Assembly: GCA_035041965.1 (NCBI GenBank)
Contig: JAPYMA010000497.1
Location: 1-64,000 of the forward strand
Length of the DNA stretch: 64,000 nucleotides
Source of the DNA: Anisakis pegreffii
Lineage: Eukaryota > Nematoda > Chromadorea > Rhabditida > Anisakidae
Direction of reading: 5' to 3'
Shown piece by piece: positions 1 to 13,178 of this stretch. The position numbers and the translations under genes are program-made. The notes under the pieces are model-generated. The model did not search any database and had not been told where the DNA came from. It saw nothing but the letters and a program-made list of their open reading frames with translations. Every line of letters begins with the position of its first letter. The stretch's first letter is position 1.

Positions 1-3000
1 GCCGCATCGCTCCTTTGCCCTACCACATCCCTTACAAAAATATTTGTAACATTGACAGCATTGATTGATACACAAAATGAAAGAATGATTGAATAAATAA
101 ATAAGAAAACATTCTTGACAGTTGCTAACAATGAACATAATATAATAATATGTACAATAATCAATCAATTCACAATATCAAAGAATAAATGGAAAATATA
201 TTTCAATAGGCCCTAATTTGAGTCAGAATTTGTTGAATTCTTTTTTGATATCCAATTGTTTTCTCAAGTCTAAGGGGATTCAATGGAACATTTAGTGGAG
301 ACCACTGTCACTCCATATTCCATCCCAAAGGGTATCAGAAGTGTGTGGATGACATCGAGAAATGATTCATATCGATAGCTTAATGCCCCTTAAACTTCCC
401 ATTATGTGACAATACAGTTACCCAAATATATCACAATGAACAATAATAACGACAATACAACGTAATGATATTAACAACTTGATTGAAAGTCACTAAAAAA
501 CCCCCTAGTTAAAAGCTACGAGGCAACGTAAGCATCTTCAGTATCACTTAACACATTTCGACAGAAAATAATGTTTTATATCAATATACAATGAACGGCA
601 CTATAGTTCACTGTATTGTCTCCTATTCCCAATAAGTGGGATACGAACAACATATGACTTACAGTTAACTGATAACATAAACAAATATATAATTCATAAA
701 CATACAATTTACAATTGAACAAATCAATAATAAATTAAGCATGCCAAAAGTGGTCACTGACCACAACTCAATTTTATTTTTTGTCCCTAAGTTTAAATAT
801 AAATGAAAATAAGTAATAAAAAAAGGAGGGAGGGCTATTTATTTATTCATCTGAGTTTTCATGAAAAGGGAAATTAATGAAAGGTAAAGTTGGAAATCCT
901 AACCCTGCGCTTCCTCGCGCTATCGTACCATATTGTCGTTATACTGTATATTGTCTTATCGTATTGTTGTCATACTGCTATTTTGTCACTATCGTATCTT
1001 GTTGTTGATTGCTGTTTGATGATTGTTGTTATTTTGATATCGCTCTGGATATGGGAATTGTTGGAGATTGACGATTCATCTTGTTGTTGCTGTCCAGCGA
1101 ACACCATCGAGCCATCACCATCGTACTTGGTCGTCCATCGAAGGTTGTGGGTAGAGTTGGAATCATTGGCAAGTCCAGCTAGAATTGGATGACGGTGTAA
1201 TACTGTCAAAATGTATCATTTCAGGCATATATCGCATTGTTACAGTACCAAAAATACCAACATCTCCGATAATGTTACATCTGACATCATAAAATGGTTT
1301 CATAGACTACGCCAACTCATCTAATAGAGAGTATTCACACTCACTGACTATATCGTAAATTCATATCAGATCAAGAGAAGGTAACAGACTGATTAACAAT
1401 GAAGTCATTTCAAACCAGCAACTAAAAAATTAAACCACCATAGAAATGATCCAATCCCCACCTTAGTTGATGTTACCGTAATTTGGTGCCAATAATTACG
1501 ACCAATCATCGAGCAGCTCGCTAGCAATGACGATCACCGTAGTCTGCTCGCTCGCTCGCTCATCTTCATACGCATGTCTGAAACAATTTTAATGAATAAT
1601 TCGCAGTTTTAATCATACGCAGTTCAGTACGATTCTTATTTATGACACATTTATCACTTATAAAACATTCGCACACATTATTAACATTCTGCGCAAATAT
1701 AGCGATGATGATGATTTATGAAGATATCACTTACATTCTACTAAATCTTAGCATATTTCAGCATTTTAACTAAATTCGAAGATTGGGTCCAGATGACCTT
1801 TCCACCCTCCACTTTTTAGAAGAACACATCCCTTTATTATATCTCTCCTTAATCTATACAATCATCGACCTATCAAACAATATAATAATATTAGCCATGA
1901 CAAATTGGAAGGTTATTTGAACTCGAAACATTAAGGCGCAATGTCGAATTATACTAGAAAACACACGAACCGACTGAAGTCATGAATAACGTTTATAAAT
2001 ACGTATCACGCACCACTGCTCAACCGCACAAATCACACATGATGGAAGTAAATGAATATATCAATATAATGAGTAACGCAGTCACTTCGATATGATCTGT
2101 AATGATCAATTGGTATGGTACCATTGACAGACCACTGACAGATCATAGAGTGTATATTTATGATCAGAATGCGATGATCAAAAAAGCACATACATATTAT
2201 TGTGCCACACTACTAGCGAGTGAATTGAAAAAATTGAAATTGAAAAAAATTGAGGGCACTGACTTTAATGAATACCAAAAATTGGAACATTCGTGCAGCC
2301 ATTGTAACTTAATTAAAAGCGATTCAAGCCATCATGGTGGCTAAAAATCGATGGACGAGTGGGGTATTTGTTTTCGTTATGAAGCCAAAAATTGTCGAAA
2401 GAACATTGCGATGACTGGTAAGGAAGAAAATAGAACGGGAATATACGAGAGAGTAGAGATGCAGAGGGTCCGAGAATCTTGAGTATCATGCCTCGGATGC
2501 GAGCGTGCGTAGGTGTACACGTGCGTGTTTAAAGCATTGTATGCATGGAACATCGTTTGACGCTTTTTGACGTCATGCATTCAAAAGCCTATTGCAATAT
2601 TCCACTGTATTGAGTAAACAACACCATAAAGAGTACTGATCTCTGATCAGCCATTTGAAATTGTATCATTGCAATTGCATCATCATAAGGAAGTTCCGAT
2701 CATAAGGATTTTGCTTTTGCTGAACACTAGAGCTTTATCAGGAAAGACATCTGGAATTGACATTTCTGTGAGAAGCTCTTCACTGAAATCATAATCAGCC
2801 TGAATCAAGAAGAGATACACGTGAAAGGCGACTAATACAGTTGAGATGTTCAATATCTTTTATTTCAATGCAGTCAAATCGCTCTGATGAGCAAATCGCT
2901 TTCGAGCAATTAAATACCTAAGGAGAACTTAAAGAAAACTGCTGAATAAATAAAATAAAGTGTTCCTGCATGCATGTATCGATATGATTGACAATACCTG

Positions 3001-3200
3001 AATAGAATACTGCAGAATATGAATTCTAAGATGTGAATTGAAAGTATGTGAACACCGCATTGGGGCAAACATGTTCCAATGCCGCAAACATTTCGATGCT
3101 ATCAATTGTTAGCCTTTACGAAAATATAGCTTTATTCACCATAATCCTTCATTTATTAACCTGAACTAATTGTAATTGACTGACAGTTAGTGAATCAATC
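1..3200. other. Mostly non-coding AT-rich sequence
   Basis: No convincing gene was found here. The stretch is AT-rich with a few GC-richer islands, including a short GCTC-type run near 1540-1560 and a TTG/ATT-rich patch at 930-1030. It could hold introns or a UTR of a gene lying left of the window, plus the upstream region of the calpain gene. The one coding-like block is listed separately. Confidence 0.5.
973..1178 (-). other. Possible isolated coding block, unrecognised
   Basis: On the minus strand an open frame follows a possible acceptor (ATTCTAG) and runs about 65 codons to a TGA. The peptide is polar, with a QQQQ run, several Ser/Asn stretches and a GDGSMVFAG segment. Local GC is higher than the surroundings. 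No partner exon was found and a second frame is also open for over 40 codons, so this may be chance. I do not recognise the product. Confidence 0.18.
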
Positions 3201-3207
3201 TGATATT

Positions 3208-3728
3208 TTCAAAAATTAGCATATCGAATGTAAAGACATATTTTAAGAAGCAACAGTTGAGCGGTAGCTAACTTGCTGTTGATTTTAACCCCTTGGAACG
3301 GTGAGGTTCCTTCGCTATGAGGATCGTTGTATCGTATGATATGATCGATGTAATATTGCGTAATCGGCCATGACTCAAAAGGCTTAAGGTTTGAATTTCA
3401 TCACAAATGTGACGCTGCTGACAGCAAGATAGCGTCAGCTTGATATCTCACGCAGTTGTGCCGCACATTGTTACTGCACGGTTTTAGCACACGCTATCAC
3501 CTTATCATACTACGTTCGTCATCTTATCAGCACTGCGATCAATATTGTCTATCAACTCTGTCTTCCTGACATCATGCGAATACGTGCATTATAATGAGTG
3601 ATCTTTTCGAACTTCATTTGAGACCGTCACACATAAGTTTGAAAAGATTTACCATGATTCACATTGCCTTTACGTCAAGTCTAATTTCGAAAGCTTATTT
3701 TAATTTCTTGTTTATATGACTTTATTTT
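3208..3728 (+). repeat. Direct repeat, copy 1 (full unit)
   Basis: This unit of about 520 bases recurs immediately downstream. Shared blocks include ATATCGAATGTAAAGACATA at the left and, toward the right, a block containing TTCATTTGAGAC and TAATTTCGAAAGCTTATTTT. Between them lies about 270 bases found only in this copy. No coding potential was seen. The pair sits in the upstream region of the calpain gene. Confidence 0.8.
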
Positions 3729-3729
3729 C

Positions 3730-3978
3730 AGAAAATTAGTATATCGAATGTAAAGACATATTTTAGGATGCAAAAGTTAGGCGGTAGCTAACTTGCTGTT
3801 GATTTTAACCCCTTGGAACGGTGATGTTCCTTTGCTATGAGCATGGTTGTAATCAGTGCTCTTTTTGAACTTCATTTGAGACTGTCACATATAGGTTTGA
3901 ATAGATTTAACATGATTCATATTGCCTTTACGTCACGTCTAATTTCGAAAGCTTATTTTAATTTCCTGTTTAAATGAC
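3730..3978 (+). repeat. Direct repeat, copy 2 (internally deleted)
   Basis: This is a second copy of the preceding unit, in the same orientation. The left block (to about 3844) and the right block (from about 3853) are both present and about 90 percent alike by eye, but the middle of copy 1 is missing. The junction falls after TTGCTATGAG. A tandem duplication followed by deletion explains it most simply. Confidence 0.8.
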
Positions 3979-4261
3979 TGCGTTTTGCATTCCTTTTAAA
4001 TGGACCCTACAGTGAGTTTGCGTTTAACAAACCCGCGACACTCCGCACCTTTTGAATTGTTACTGTCAATGCAATCTGGATTTCCAGTTTGAATCAAATC
4101 ATGCTTTCAAATCCGCTACGGAGAGATAAAGACGTATTTTTTCGATCTATTCCACTTGAAAGTCGTACAAAATGTTGAAAATATGCTACATTCGTTTCGA
4201 TTTGTTCATTGCATCGCACGATATTACGTTGATATGTGTGCTTGACTAAATTAACCCTTTG

Positions 4262-4275
4262 CATTACAATTTCAG
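4262..4275 (+). promoter_or_regulatory. Likely spliced-leader acceptor of the calpain gene
   Basis: The sequence CATTACAATTTCAG ends 39 bases before the calpain ATG, with no other ATG between. TTTCAG is the nematode acceptor consensus. I infer that the outron is removed here by trans-splicing; it could instead be the 3' end of a cis intron with a 5'UTR exon further upstream. Confidence 0.5.
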
Positions 4276-4314
4276 TCAATTGCACTTGAAGGTTTGCTGA
4301 CTTCATTAGCGAAA

Positions 4315-7300
4315 ATGGTTGAGGAGGAATTCAAATTGGTAAGTTTATTCATTTCATATTGTCTTTATTTATCTGTTTGATCCTTTTTGTTATTGACCAT
4401 ATCCAATAAATGTCAGTTTGTTTTCAGGAACAGAAGATTGCTTTTCGGTTTCTGTTCGTATTGTGATTGCACTAAATAGATTCTCTTTTACAGATTAAAG
4501 TGAGAGGAGATGAATCCAGTGGTTTAATCGAGTACCCGACACGGGGCAAAGTTGATGGCGGGGCCGGTCAGCCCGGTGGTGGTAATGACGATAATGAAGG
4601 TGATAGAGAAGGTGCGATTTTTTGTTCTACAGTTGTTTTTTTTGAAAGATATCGCAATCTAATTATAGCATGCATTTGTTATGTTGAATCGAAATAATAA
4701 GTGAGAAGTGATAAAGATTCGAGTATTTGTTCTAAATAATTCATAATATTGAAATTAATTAAAGGTGAATTATTTTCCAATATTTCTTGTTCGCATTCAC
4801 TTATTTCTCATTAACCACACTCATTTCCGATCTATCGGCAGCCGGACAACATGGTCTTATCGCTTGGAAATTTCATAATTCTGATTGAGCAGACATTTGC
4901 TTAAGAAAGCAAATCTGTAACAGTCTCTGACTGACTGCACTTATCATTTCACATAAAATCGGATGTATGCACGAGAGGAACCACCAAATAATTTCATTGA
5001 CTTGATTTTGCAGTCTTCAAACGATCTGTGGAAGTGATACAGATTCAGATCTTCTCGGATCAGATTTTAAACAATCTGCTGAGTCTCTTTTCAGGATCAA
5101 ATGTTACTCCAGATAAGCTCAGATTCAAGGTGGCGGATGTGGTCACCATCCTCACGGGCCAATCAGCGCATCACTTCTCTAGTGTAGATCCGGTAACTGG
5201 CCATATCATTGGTGCAATCGCCGGAAATGAGTTATTCAATCTTGGTTTGTTCTTTGTTTGAATTGTTGTTGTTCGCTTTTTCATTTGTTCTGGTCAATAG
5301 TATTGAAACAATTGCAATCAGAGAAGAACATCCAAATCTTAACCTGAGAGCTCTCGACATTTTTAGGTGGTAAAGACAATAAGTTAGGTATCGTCGGGAA
5401 AGTGGTTCTGGACAATATTATAAGTGAAAAGTTCAAGAGAAAGGTAAATTAGGAAGTAATTTTTGAATCGTTATATCATAAATGATTATTGACCTATTTA
5501 GTTGGATCCTAATTCGCTCAAAGTTATTTGTAACAATTTTGTTTCTTATTCACAGCACAATCATTTTTCATTTGCACCTCATAATTCACATCAATGTATG
5601 ATTAGTCGCTTTGTAGTGTTGATGCAAGCCTCTTTGAAACTGAATAGCTTGTGTATGATGTGAGGCAGTCTTTCGCCAATGGAAATTAACTGTGACATGA
5701 CAAGACCGTTATTTAGACTTGTAGATCATGAAATTTGAAGAATTGGTCTTGAGAAATTCATTCATTTTATTAACACTCGTAAGAGAAGTGTTCTGCCTAA
5801 TTCGATAATTTTTATGAGCAAATTTGATTCCCCAAAACGCTCGTTCCGTTTATCAGCCTCAAAGCGAACAGAATAAATTAACCTTTGAAAAATTATGGTC
5901 TTATTTCCTCTGTTATGCCACTGTTTGCTTAGTACCACGAGATATCATTTGAATACTTGAAAACTTCGAATGTTATAGACTGTAACATGGTCCACAGGCA
6001 GTGAACCGTATGCTAAATATATTAAAGATACACCAGGTATTGGCTCAGGCCGTGCTTTGATATCGTCACCTTTCGATTATTATGTAAATTTTTTCATTGT
6101 TTTTTAACCGATGCAATTTTCACTGAACTTAATACTCCCAGCGAGCGATTTTCTAATATCTAACTGCATGAATGACAATATGCACGATTGACTGTATCTA
6201 AAATTTAGAATTCCTAATGAAATAGTGTCTGTTCAGAGTGTTGTGCATTATGATCGCTAAACTGATACAAGATACTTTTATTATACATGTTATGCTTATA
6301 TTGCCAGTTAACAAAAATTGAGATATGCAATAAAATAATCGAATTATTTAAGTGATCGAGGACAACAATGAGTGCTTTCATTTGCCTGCTATAATGTTCA
6401 ACTTTTTTACCTCACACAGCATAGAATTTTAAAATTCAGTTTTAGACTGATAAATTCAAAAAACCCGAAAAATCAGTACATCTCAAGCCACCGTCACCAC
6501 CCGACAAAGTCAAGACATTAGACTTTAAAGCAGAGCGAGATCGATGTCTTCAAGTATGTCAATTTTATTGTCCACGCTTCCGTTACTGACTACTATTATC
6601 ACTGCTCGTCGGTCGTCATCATTAACCAGTTCTTATCATCATTTTACATTGTCTTCACTCTTCTTGTCATTATTTTTAACCTCAAACACCATCTCTACTG
6701 TTCTAAAAAGTAACAGATGGAAATTTCATGATTCACACCAAATCGCAATTCCACACAAGTTTTGTGAGTTGAATGTTCTACCTTGAAATGAGCAGTGTTG
6801 TTCGGCTACAAAATATTTTCAGGATCGTCGTTTATTTGAAGACCCTGAATTTCCGACATGTGACAAGAGTTTATTCTTCCGTACAGCATCGTCAAAACGT
6901 ATTGAATGGAAGAGACCTGGAGTTCGTTTTGGGAATTATTTAAATAAAAATCTACACTTTCAAAACATATGGCTTCCTGAATAATCGCACGCTACTTTCA
7001 CATTCCACCTGTATAACGCATTCATAATGGAAGTAAAAAATTGAGAATGTTCCGTTCATCGCCGTAATAATTGTCGATCTTTTTGAGGAAATCGTTGACA
7101 ATCCACGATTGATCTACGAGGGTCACTCACGTTTCGATGTGGTTCAAGGATTGCTAAGCGATTGTTGGTTACTCGCAGCTGTAGCCAATTTGACACTTCG
7201 CGATGAACTCTTCTATCGTGTTGTTCCACCAGATCAAAGTTTCACTGAGAATTATGCGGGTATTCACGTTTCTGTGTTCACTCAAGTCTCTTTGATTCAT

Positions 7301-9959
7301 CTCAAATTTCGATTTCATGTTGCAAGAAATGATGCAAAAAATAAGTTGTTTTTTCCGGCTTGCAGGAATATTCCATTTCCAATTCTGGCATTACGGTCAA
7401 TGGGTTGACGTAGTGGTGGACGATCGTTTACCAACATCAAACGGCGAATTAGTATATATGCATTCCAGAGAGAATAACGAATTTTGGAGTGCCCTATTAG
7501 AAAAAGCTTATGCAAAGTAATCATTTGTTTTACTTTATCCATATGAATATCCGGTTCTTGGATGAACAATATCAGTTGGATGCTCATTGCATCAGTCCTT
7601 TGATTATTCACTTCTATGATTGACTTTGTTTTGAAAGTTTGAATTCAGATTGTTTGGATCGTATGAGGCGTTGAAAGGCGGTGCCACAGCAGAGGCGTTA
7701 GAGGATATGACTGGTGGATTAACGGAATTCTATGATCTAGAAAATCCGCCCGAAAATCTTAAGGAAATGATGGAGCGTGGTTTTGAAAAGGGATCGCTGT
7801 TCGGATGTAGCATTGAGGTGCGTTGACCTCTTTTCAGTCTTCACTATGATTCCGCCTTGGGATACCCATCACATTCAATGATTCTGTCGCGTATCAGTAT
7901 TTGATTTCCCACGAAATCATGCAATTTAACTGTCTTATTTGAAGGCTGATCCACATGAACACGAAAAACGAATGCTAAATGGATTGGTTAAGGGTCATGC
8001 GTATAGTATCACTGGAATGCGCATCGTTAGTCTTCCTTTACTCTTAATTCGTTGTTGTTACTTTTTGTTTGTTCATCTTGTGAAGACTCATATATAATTC
8101 GACTGGGTATTTGATGACAGCAATCAATCATCATTTCGCATCTCCAACGGCTCCCTTCTGTAGCTGATTCCCTTCTCAACATCCATCAATTTCAGGTGAA
8201 TGGACGCCGTGGTCGCACAACAATATTGCGTATTCGTAATCCATGGGGTAATGAACAGGAATGGAATGGGCCGTGGTCAGATCGTTCGCTTGAATGGCGG
8301 AGAATATCGGAACAGGAAAAAGAAGAGATGGATTTAAAAATCGAACATGATGGAGAATTTTGGTCCGTTTCTGTGGCCCAATTACTTCATTAAATTGGAA
8401 TTTTTTATGATTAGATCTGTAGAGTGGACGAAATGATTTGCCGTGAGCAGTTGCTTGCTTGCTTCACAGTCTGTCATTCAATAAGCGTCATTTCATGAAG
8501 TTTTTGATCACTTGAAGTTCAAATTTGGAAGCTTTAAAATGCAATAAGTCTATTTTGTGCCTGTGATTTGATATAATATTTGCCTGGCATTTAATTAAAT
8601 TTGTTCCTTTTCATTTCAGGATATCATTCGATGATTTTGTGCGTAATTTTCAGAGATTGGGAATTTGCAACTTAGGACCTGAGGTTATGGATGAAGTAAG
8701 TCAAATTGCTTTATACGCGTTCATTGAAATCGCATCGATAGTAACCCAGACGGTTGTGTGATGCAAGCATTTCCCAGAACCTTGGCTGATATTTCCTAAG
8801 CGCCAACGTTCAGTAATCCTAAATAGACGATTATAAATCGCACAGTAGTTATGGTGTTGAACTTGTTACGTCGCATATTGAAAGTTTTCGCAAGGATCAG
8901 TGATACTGCTTGTTCCAGGTTGCTCAAATGACCGACGTTCGCACACAACATCACACATGGACCACTTTCATATACCATGGAGAGTGGATAAAGAACCAGA
9001 CGTCTGGTGGATGTCGTAAATTTATTGGTGTGATTTCGATATTGTTGAATTTTTGTGAAAATGTTTTGTGAATTCATTCCACCGCGACCTTTACAGTTCA
9101 CTTTCTCAGATACTTTCGCACAAAATCCACAGTATTTGATTCATTTGTCTACCTCTGATCCGGATGACGACTGTGATCGATGCACAGTGATAGTAGCGGT
9201 GATGCAGAAGTACCGTCGTGAGTTGCAATATACTGGAATTGAGAATGCTTCTATTGGATTCGCTGTTTATAATGTTCGTTTTGGTGCTCACACATTTCTT
9301 AGTCTGTTTCTTTACTGCAAATTCTTTCTATCATATCATCTCGATATTTGGATCCTTCGGTAATTGCAGGATTTACAACTTTCACATATTGCTTGCAGAA
9401 GAGTTGTCGAAAATCCTTCTTCAAATTTATCGCCAACCTCATGAACATCGTATGAATCTGATGCAATTTCAGGCCGATGGAACCAGTGGACGACTCAATG
9501 AAGACTTTTTCAGATCGAACAGAGCGTGCGCTCGAAGTGATGCCTTCATCAACTTGAGAGAGGTGATCACGGCATTGATTTAGTCCGTTTATTGCGGTTG
9601 CTTTATTCGTTTGATCACTGCGAAATCTCTGAATTTATTCGCGTTTTCTAAATCTGCCTATCGATGTGTTAATCAGTATATTCAATCATTCGACATTCCA
9701 TTATTATTTCCATCATCTGAAGAAGATTCCATCGATTTATCGCACGTTTTCCATGCTCTCCTAACGTTCTCTTTTCCGCTTTAGCGATATTTCACTCAAC
9801 TGAAGGTTTCAACTGAAGTGCTCGTGAGCATTTCAGGTAACGGCCCGATTCCGTGTTCCACCGGGTGATTATGTGATTATTCCGTCAACATATGAACCGA
9901 ATGTAGAGGCTCAATTCTTGCTCAGGATATATGCGAATGGGTTTATGGAAACGATGTGA
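4315..9959 (+). CDS. clp-1: Calpain (Ca-dependent cysteine protease), CLP-1-like
   Basis: Sixteen exons: 4315-4338, 4494-4611, 5014-5244, 5367-5443, 6446-6553, 6823-6921, 7088-7259, 7366-7516, 7649-7817, 7945-8025, 8196-8362, 8620-8695, 8919-9027, 9110-9273, 9473-9562, 9837-9959. All phases agree and give 652 residues. Residues 1-186 are a Gly/Asp-containing N-terminal extension (IGAIAGN near 100) ending in a Pro/Lys-rich linker. The papain-like core follows LFEDPEFP: Gln239 and Cys245 in QGLLSDCW, His401 in KGHAYSITG, Asn425 in RIRNPWGNE, so the triad is intact. Residues about 492-652 are the C2-like/CBSW domain ([30 protein letters not shown]). There are no penta-EF-hands, as in C. elegans CLP-1, a cytosolic muscle calpain; the orthology is inferred. 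Position 243 is Ser where most calpains have Gly. Exon 15 was placed by phase and homology and is the least certain. Confidence 0.93.
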
Positions 9960-11343
9960 GTTCTTAGATTCACTAATTTTTAAGAATCTATTGTATCCAA
10001 AAGTATTTTTTGAAGGGCATGATGCTAAACCATCTGTTGTATTATTGTCATGGATGATATTTTGTCTGTAATCGTGAAATGAAATTTCATTCAGTTCAAG
10101 TGTTCGTTTTCAAAGTTTTTATCCCTTCATATGTAACTGTCGAAATTATTTGATTTCCTATTTGTTTTCAGAACGTAGTCATTTCTGACGTTTCTTGATT
10201 GCTTATGAATCACTGCAATGCTTTATCGAAATTTAAAATGGAATTCTCAATGTAAAATTCTCATTTTCAGGACACTTTAATCAAAATTCACTCATTCAAC
10301 GATCGATGATGCGTCACGATTCCTTTGCCACTGCTCGCTGAACAGTTTTACCGGTTTCATCTATGCCAGGGGTTCTTATTAGGGGAATCTATCCGTTTTG
10401 GAGTGACTTTGGGTTATCAAAGGGGTATTGGGAGGGATCGAAAATCAGTCTTTCATGCATTTGTTGAATTATTATGGAACGTCACTGTTCATCATGCAGA
10501 ACACGCTTCTCTCTATTTTCTTGATCAAAAACCGTTTATCATGCCATAAGCGGTTTGTGGTTCTCTTTTTATTTCAAATTCCGCTGTGATGATTTCTAAA
10601 TCAGTTCCGTCCGAGCATCTTTTTTTTAATTTTTGTACTGTTATCATGGTCGTGTTTGCAATTATTAACGTTATTATCATACTGTTGAGATACATATGAT
10701 TATTATTGCTGATAAAAGTATTCAAATTAGTGTCTGTGTTTTTGCACAAAATGGAAAACATTTCAAAATCAAAATGACGTTCCATTTGGGACATATCGCT
10801 CAAACAAAAAAGATAATTCAGTCATCAATAAATATGTGTTACGCACACAACAAAGCATGTTCTTCGCACTTGAGGCTGTATGCCATCAAATCCGAATCTT
10901 TCTTCAATGTTTTGATCTGAACACATGACAGTTGATCGAGCCACAAAATTGATAAAAGATTGAAGCGTAGAATGAGGCAAAACTATTCGATTGAATCATC
11001 TACACAAATGAGAATAATTGCGCTTAAAATATTCAATTTCCTGGAAATGATCACTGGTTATTGCAGAGTGAAGTCGCAGAAACCGTGGAGTCACTGGAGT
11101 TGACCGTTGAGTTCTGATTACAAACTGATTCTAATGAATTCGTGAAAATAACTGATGAATACGTAAGCGAATATAACCAGTTGAACAGTATCGCAATGAT
11201 TTATTCCATTGTTTCACCGAAAGCAATGACTCACCTCTATGAGCAGGTACAAGGGTCATTTCAATGTTGCATATACTAAGTTCGTTCAGTTTATTTCATA
11301 ATAAAATTGATTTCACATACGCTTCCCAATAAATGGTGTTTCA

Positions 11344-11726
11344 ACACGGTTTTCATTCTTTTCCGAGCTGTTATAATCGCTCTCATAGCTTTTATCACCA
11401 AAAGTGTTCTCTTCTGCTAATTTCTCATTCATTTCATTCAACAATTGAAGTCAAATTCTCATTCTATCAAATACACTCTATAATTGATCGCATGACTCTC
11501 GAATGTTGTCGAGCAATAATATTTGATTGTTGTGTTGTTGATTTCAGCTGTCAACACTCGTCAACATGAGCAGTAAACATCATGTGCTACAGAATAAGAA
11601 ATTGATTCTAACTGCGAAGTGAAATGAGACGAAGTGAGTGAGAAAAACTCATCAAGAGAACTACATTCACATGGAATAGCTATGAGAGCGAATACAACAC
11701 GTCTGAAAAGAATGAGAATTCATGTA
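11344..11726 (+). mobile_element. MITE family A, copy 1
   Basis: Terminal inverted repeats of about 43 bases bound an AT-rich core: the left arm 11351-11393 includes CGCTCTCATAGCT and the right arm 11676-11718 includes AGCTATGAGAGCG. There is no long ORF, so the element is non-autonomous. A second copy lies 44 kb away at 55.6 kb with high similarity along the core. Similarity continues beyond the arms to about 11800, so the true ends may be wider than given. The superfamily cannot be assigned from the arms. Confidence 0.75.
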
Positions 11727-13095
11727 AAGTACGTTGAAGTGAGCGTGTCATAGACAACAGCTTTTCATGCAATCATCATCGATTGTCATACTGACAATGA
11801 GGAACTCAACGGTATAACAGAAGGCCCAGCGATATCGAATACCACCATATCTGAACGTAATGATGACCTGAATTCACATAACTTATGCGATTCCCATATT
11901 CAATGGTACTGATGAGGAAAAGAATCCAAAAGATCCGAGCAATTGAGATCTCTTAAAACTGCTTTATGAAATGTGATTACAAAAAGGCTTATTTTCACCG
12001 CACTCAAACTAACTATTAAAAATCAATTGCCTTTTTAAGCACGAAGTCGCCGATCCCAGTATCATATAATGATCTATATCAATTCACCATTTTCATGCAA
12101 ATGTTTCACACTTGCGGCTTCACGTTTAACTATACCTGAACTCATTTTTCAATTCCTCTCATTTGCAGCTATCTGCCAAATGATTTTACAGTTGGGATCA
12201 GTCTGAACGAATAGCAGCGACGGTGAGTCAAACCACACAAACAGACAGATCAATTGAGATTAAAACGAGGCAAAAATATAAGGACGCATCATCTTTAATG
12301 ATTTAAGCGAAAGCTTTCCAATTGTTCAGGCTTGCTCAGAAACAGAATGATTTCTGCACACATCCTGCAGATTCCCTACTTTCATAGAAGCCCGCACGTT
12401 GTTGCTAGATTAAGCTCATTTTCAAAGATATAATCAATTTTTGATGTCATCTCATGCAAATGAGCGACTCCATGGACACTCATTTCATCACACTGTATGT
12501 ATATTGTTCAATATGTTCAAGACCTGAGCGAAATCAAGTGCATCACACTCGAACAAACAATATCATCGGCCTTGCCCACGGCGATACAGGTATTCTTCAT
12601 AAAATTAGATTCTACAGAATCTGTACTTCAATGTAGTCAAACATGTTACCAAGCGATTTATAACTATGTAAAACATATGTCTGATTATCTGAAAGTACCT
12701 AGTACGATTGAGCCACATCGTTGAGGCGTATTTCAGAACCCTATATCTGCGTCGATCAATCATTCCATACCGTTAGCAACATCAGTCGTAACGGATTCAA
12801 GCTAGAATTATTCTCATTTTTGCTCCAGAAGCATAACGCCTTCGTCACACAGTCGGATCGTGCAGATTTCCAAGTTTCAAAAATGTATACATGTTCTCGG
12901 GTGACTGCACTTACTTTAATTTCCTGTAGGCACTTTTATAGATGAACCATCCAATTGAAGCTCAATTCAGCACACTGCAGTGACTGACGTTAATCGACGG
13001 AAATTTGAGTTTGATCAGTATATGACCACCTAGTCGACTCTGCACGAGTGTGGAGTTCGGTATTCAGCCCGGAATTTACAGCTCTCAATGGGGAT

Positions 13096-13178
13096 CCGAC
13101 CGAAGCCAGTTTTTGAAATTTTGGAATTCAATTTGTTGATCTAATCCGACCGAAGTTCATTGAATTCTACCGACCGAA
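13096..13178 (+). repeat. Three copies of CCGACCGAA
   Basis: The 9-mer CCGACCGAA occurs at 13096-13104, 13146-13154 and 13170-13178, all on the same strand. Flanks are only loosely similar (ATCCGACCGAAG twice). This could be a binding-site cluster or the end of a mobile element; no gene starts nearby. Confidence 0.6.

Noticed and set aside
9218..9472. Extending calpain exon 15 upstream from the TTTCAG acceptor
   Set aside because: The longer start is out of phase with exon 14 and would add residues absent from calpains; the acceptor at 9471-9472 is in phase and restores the domain.
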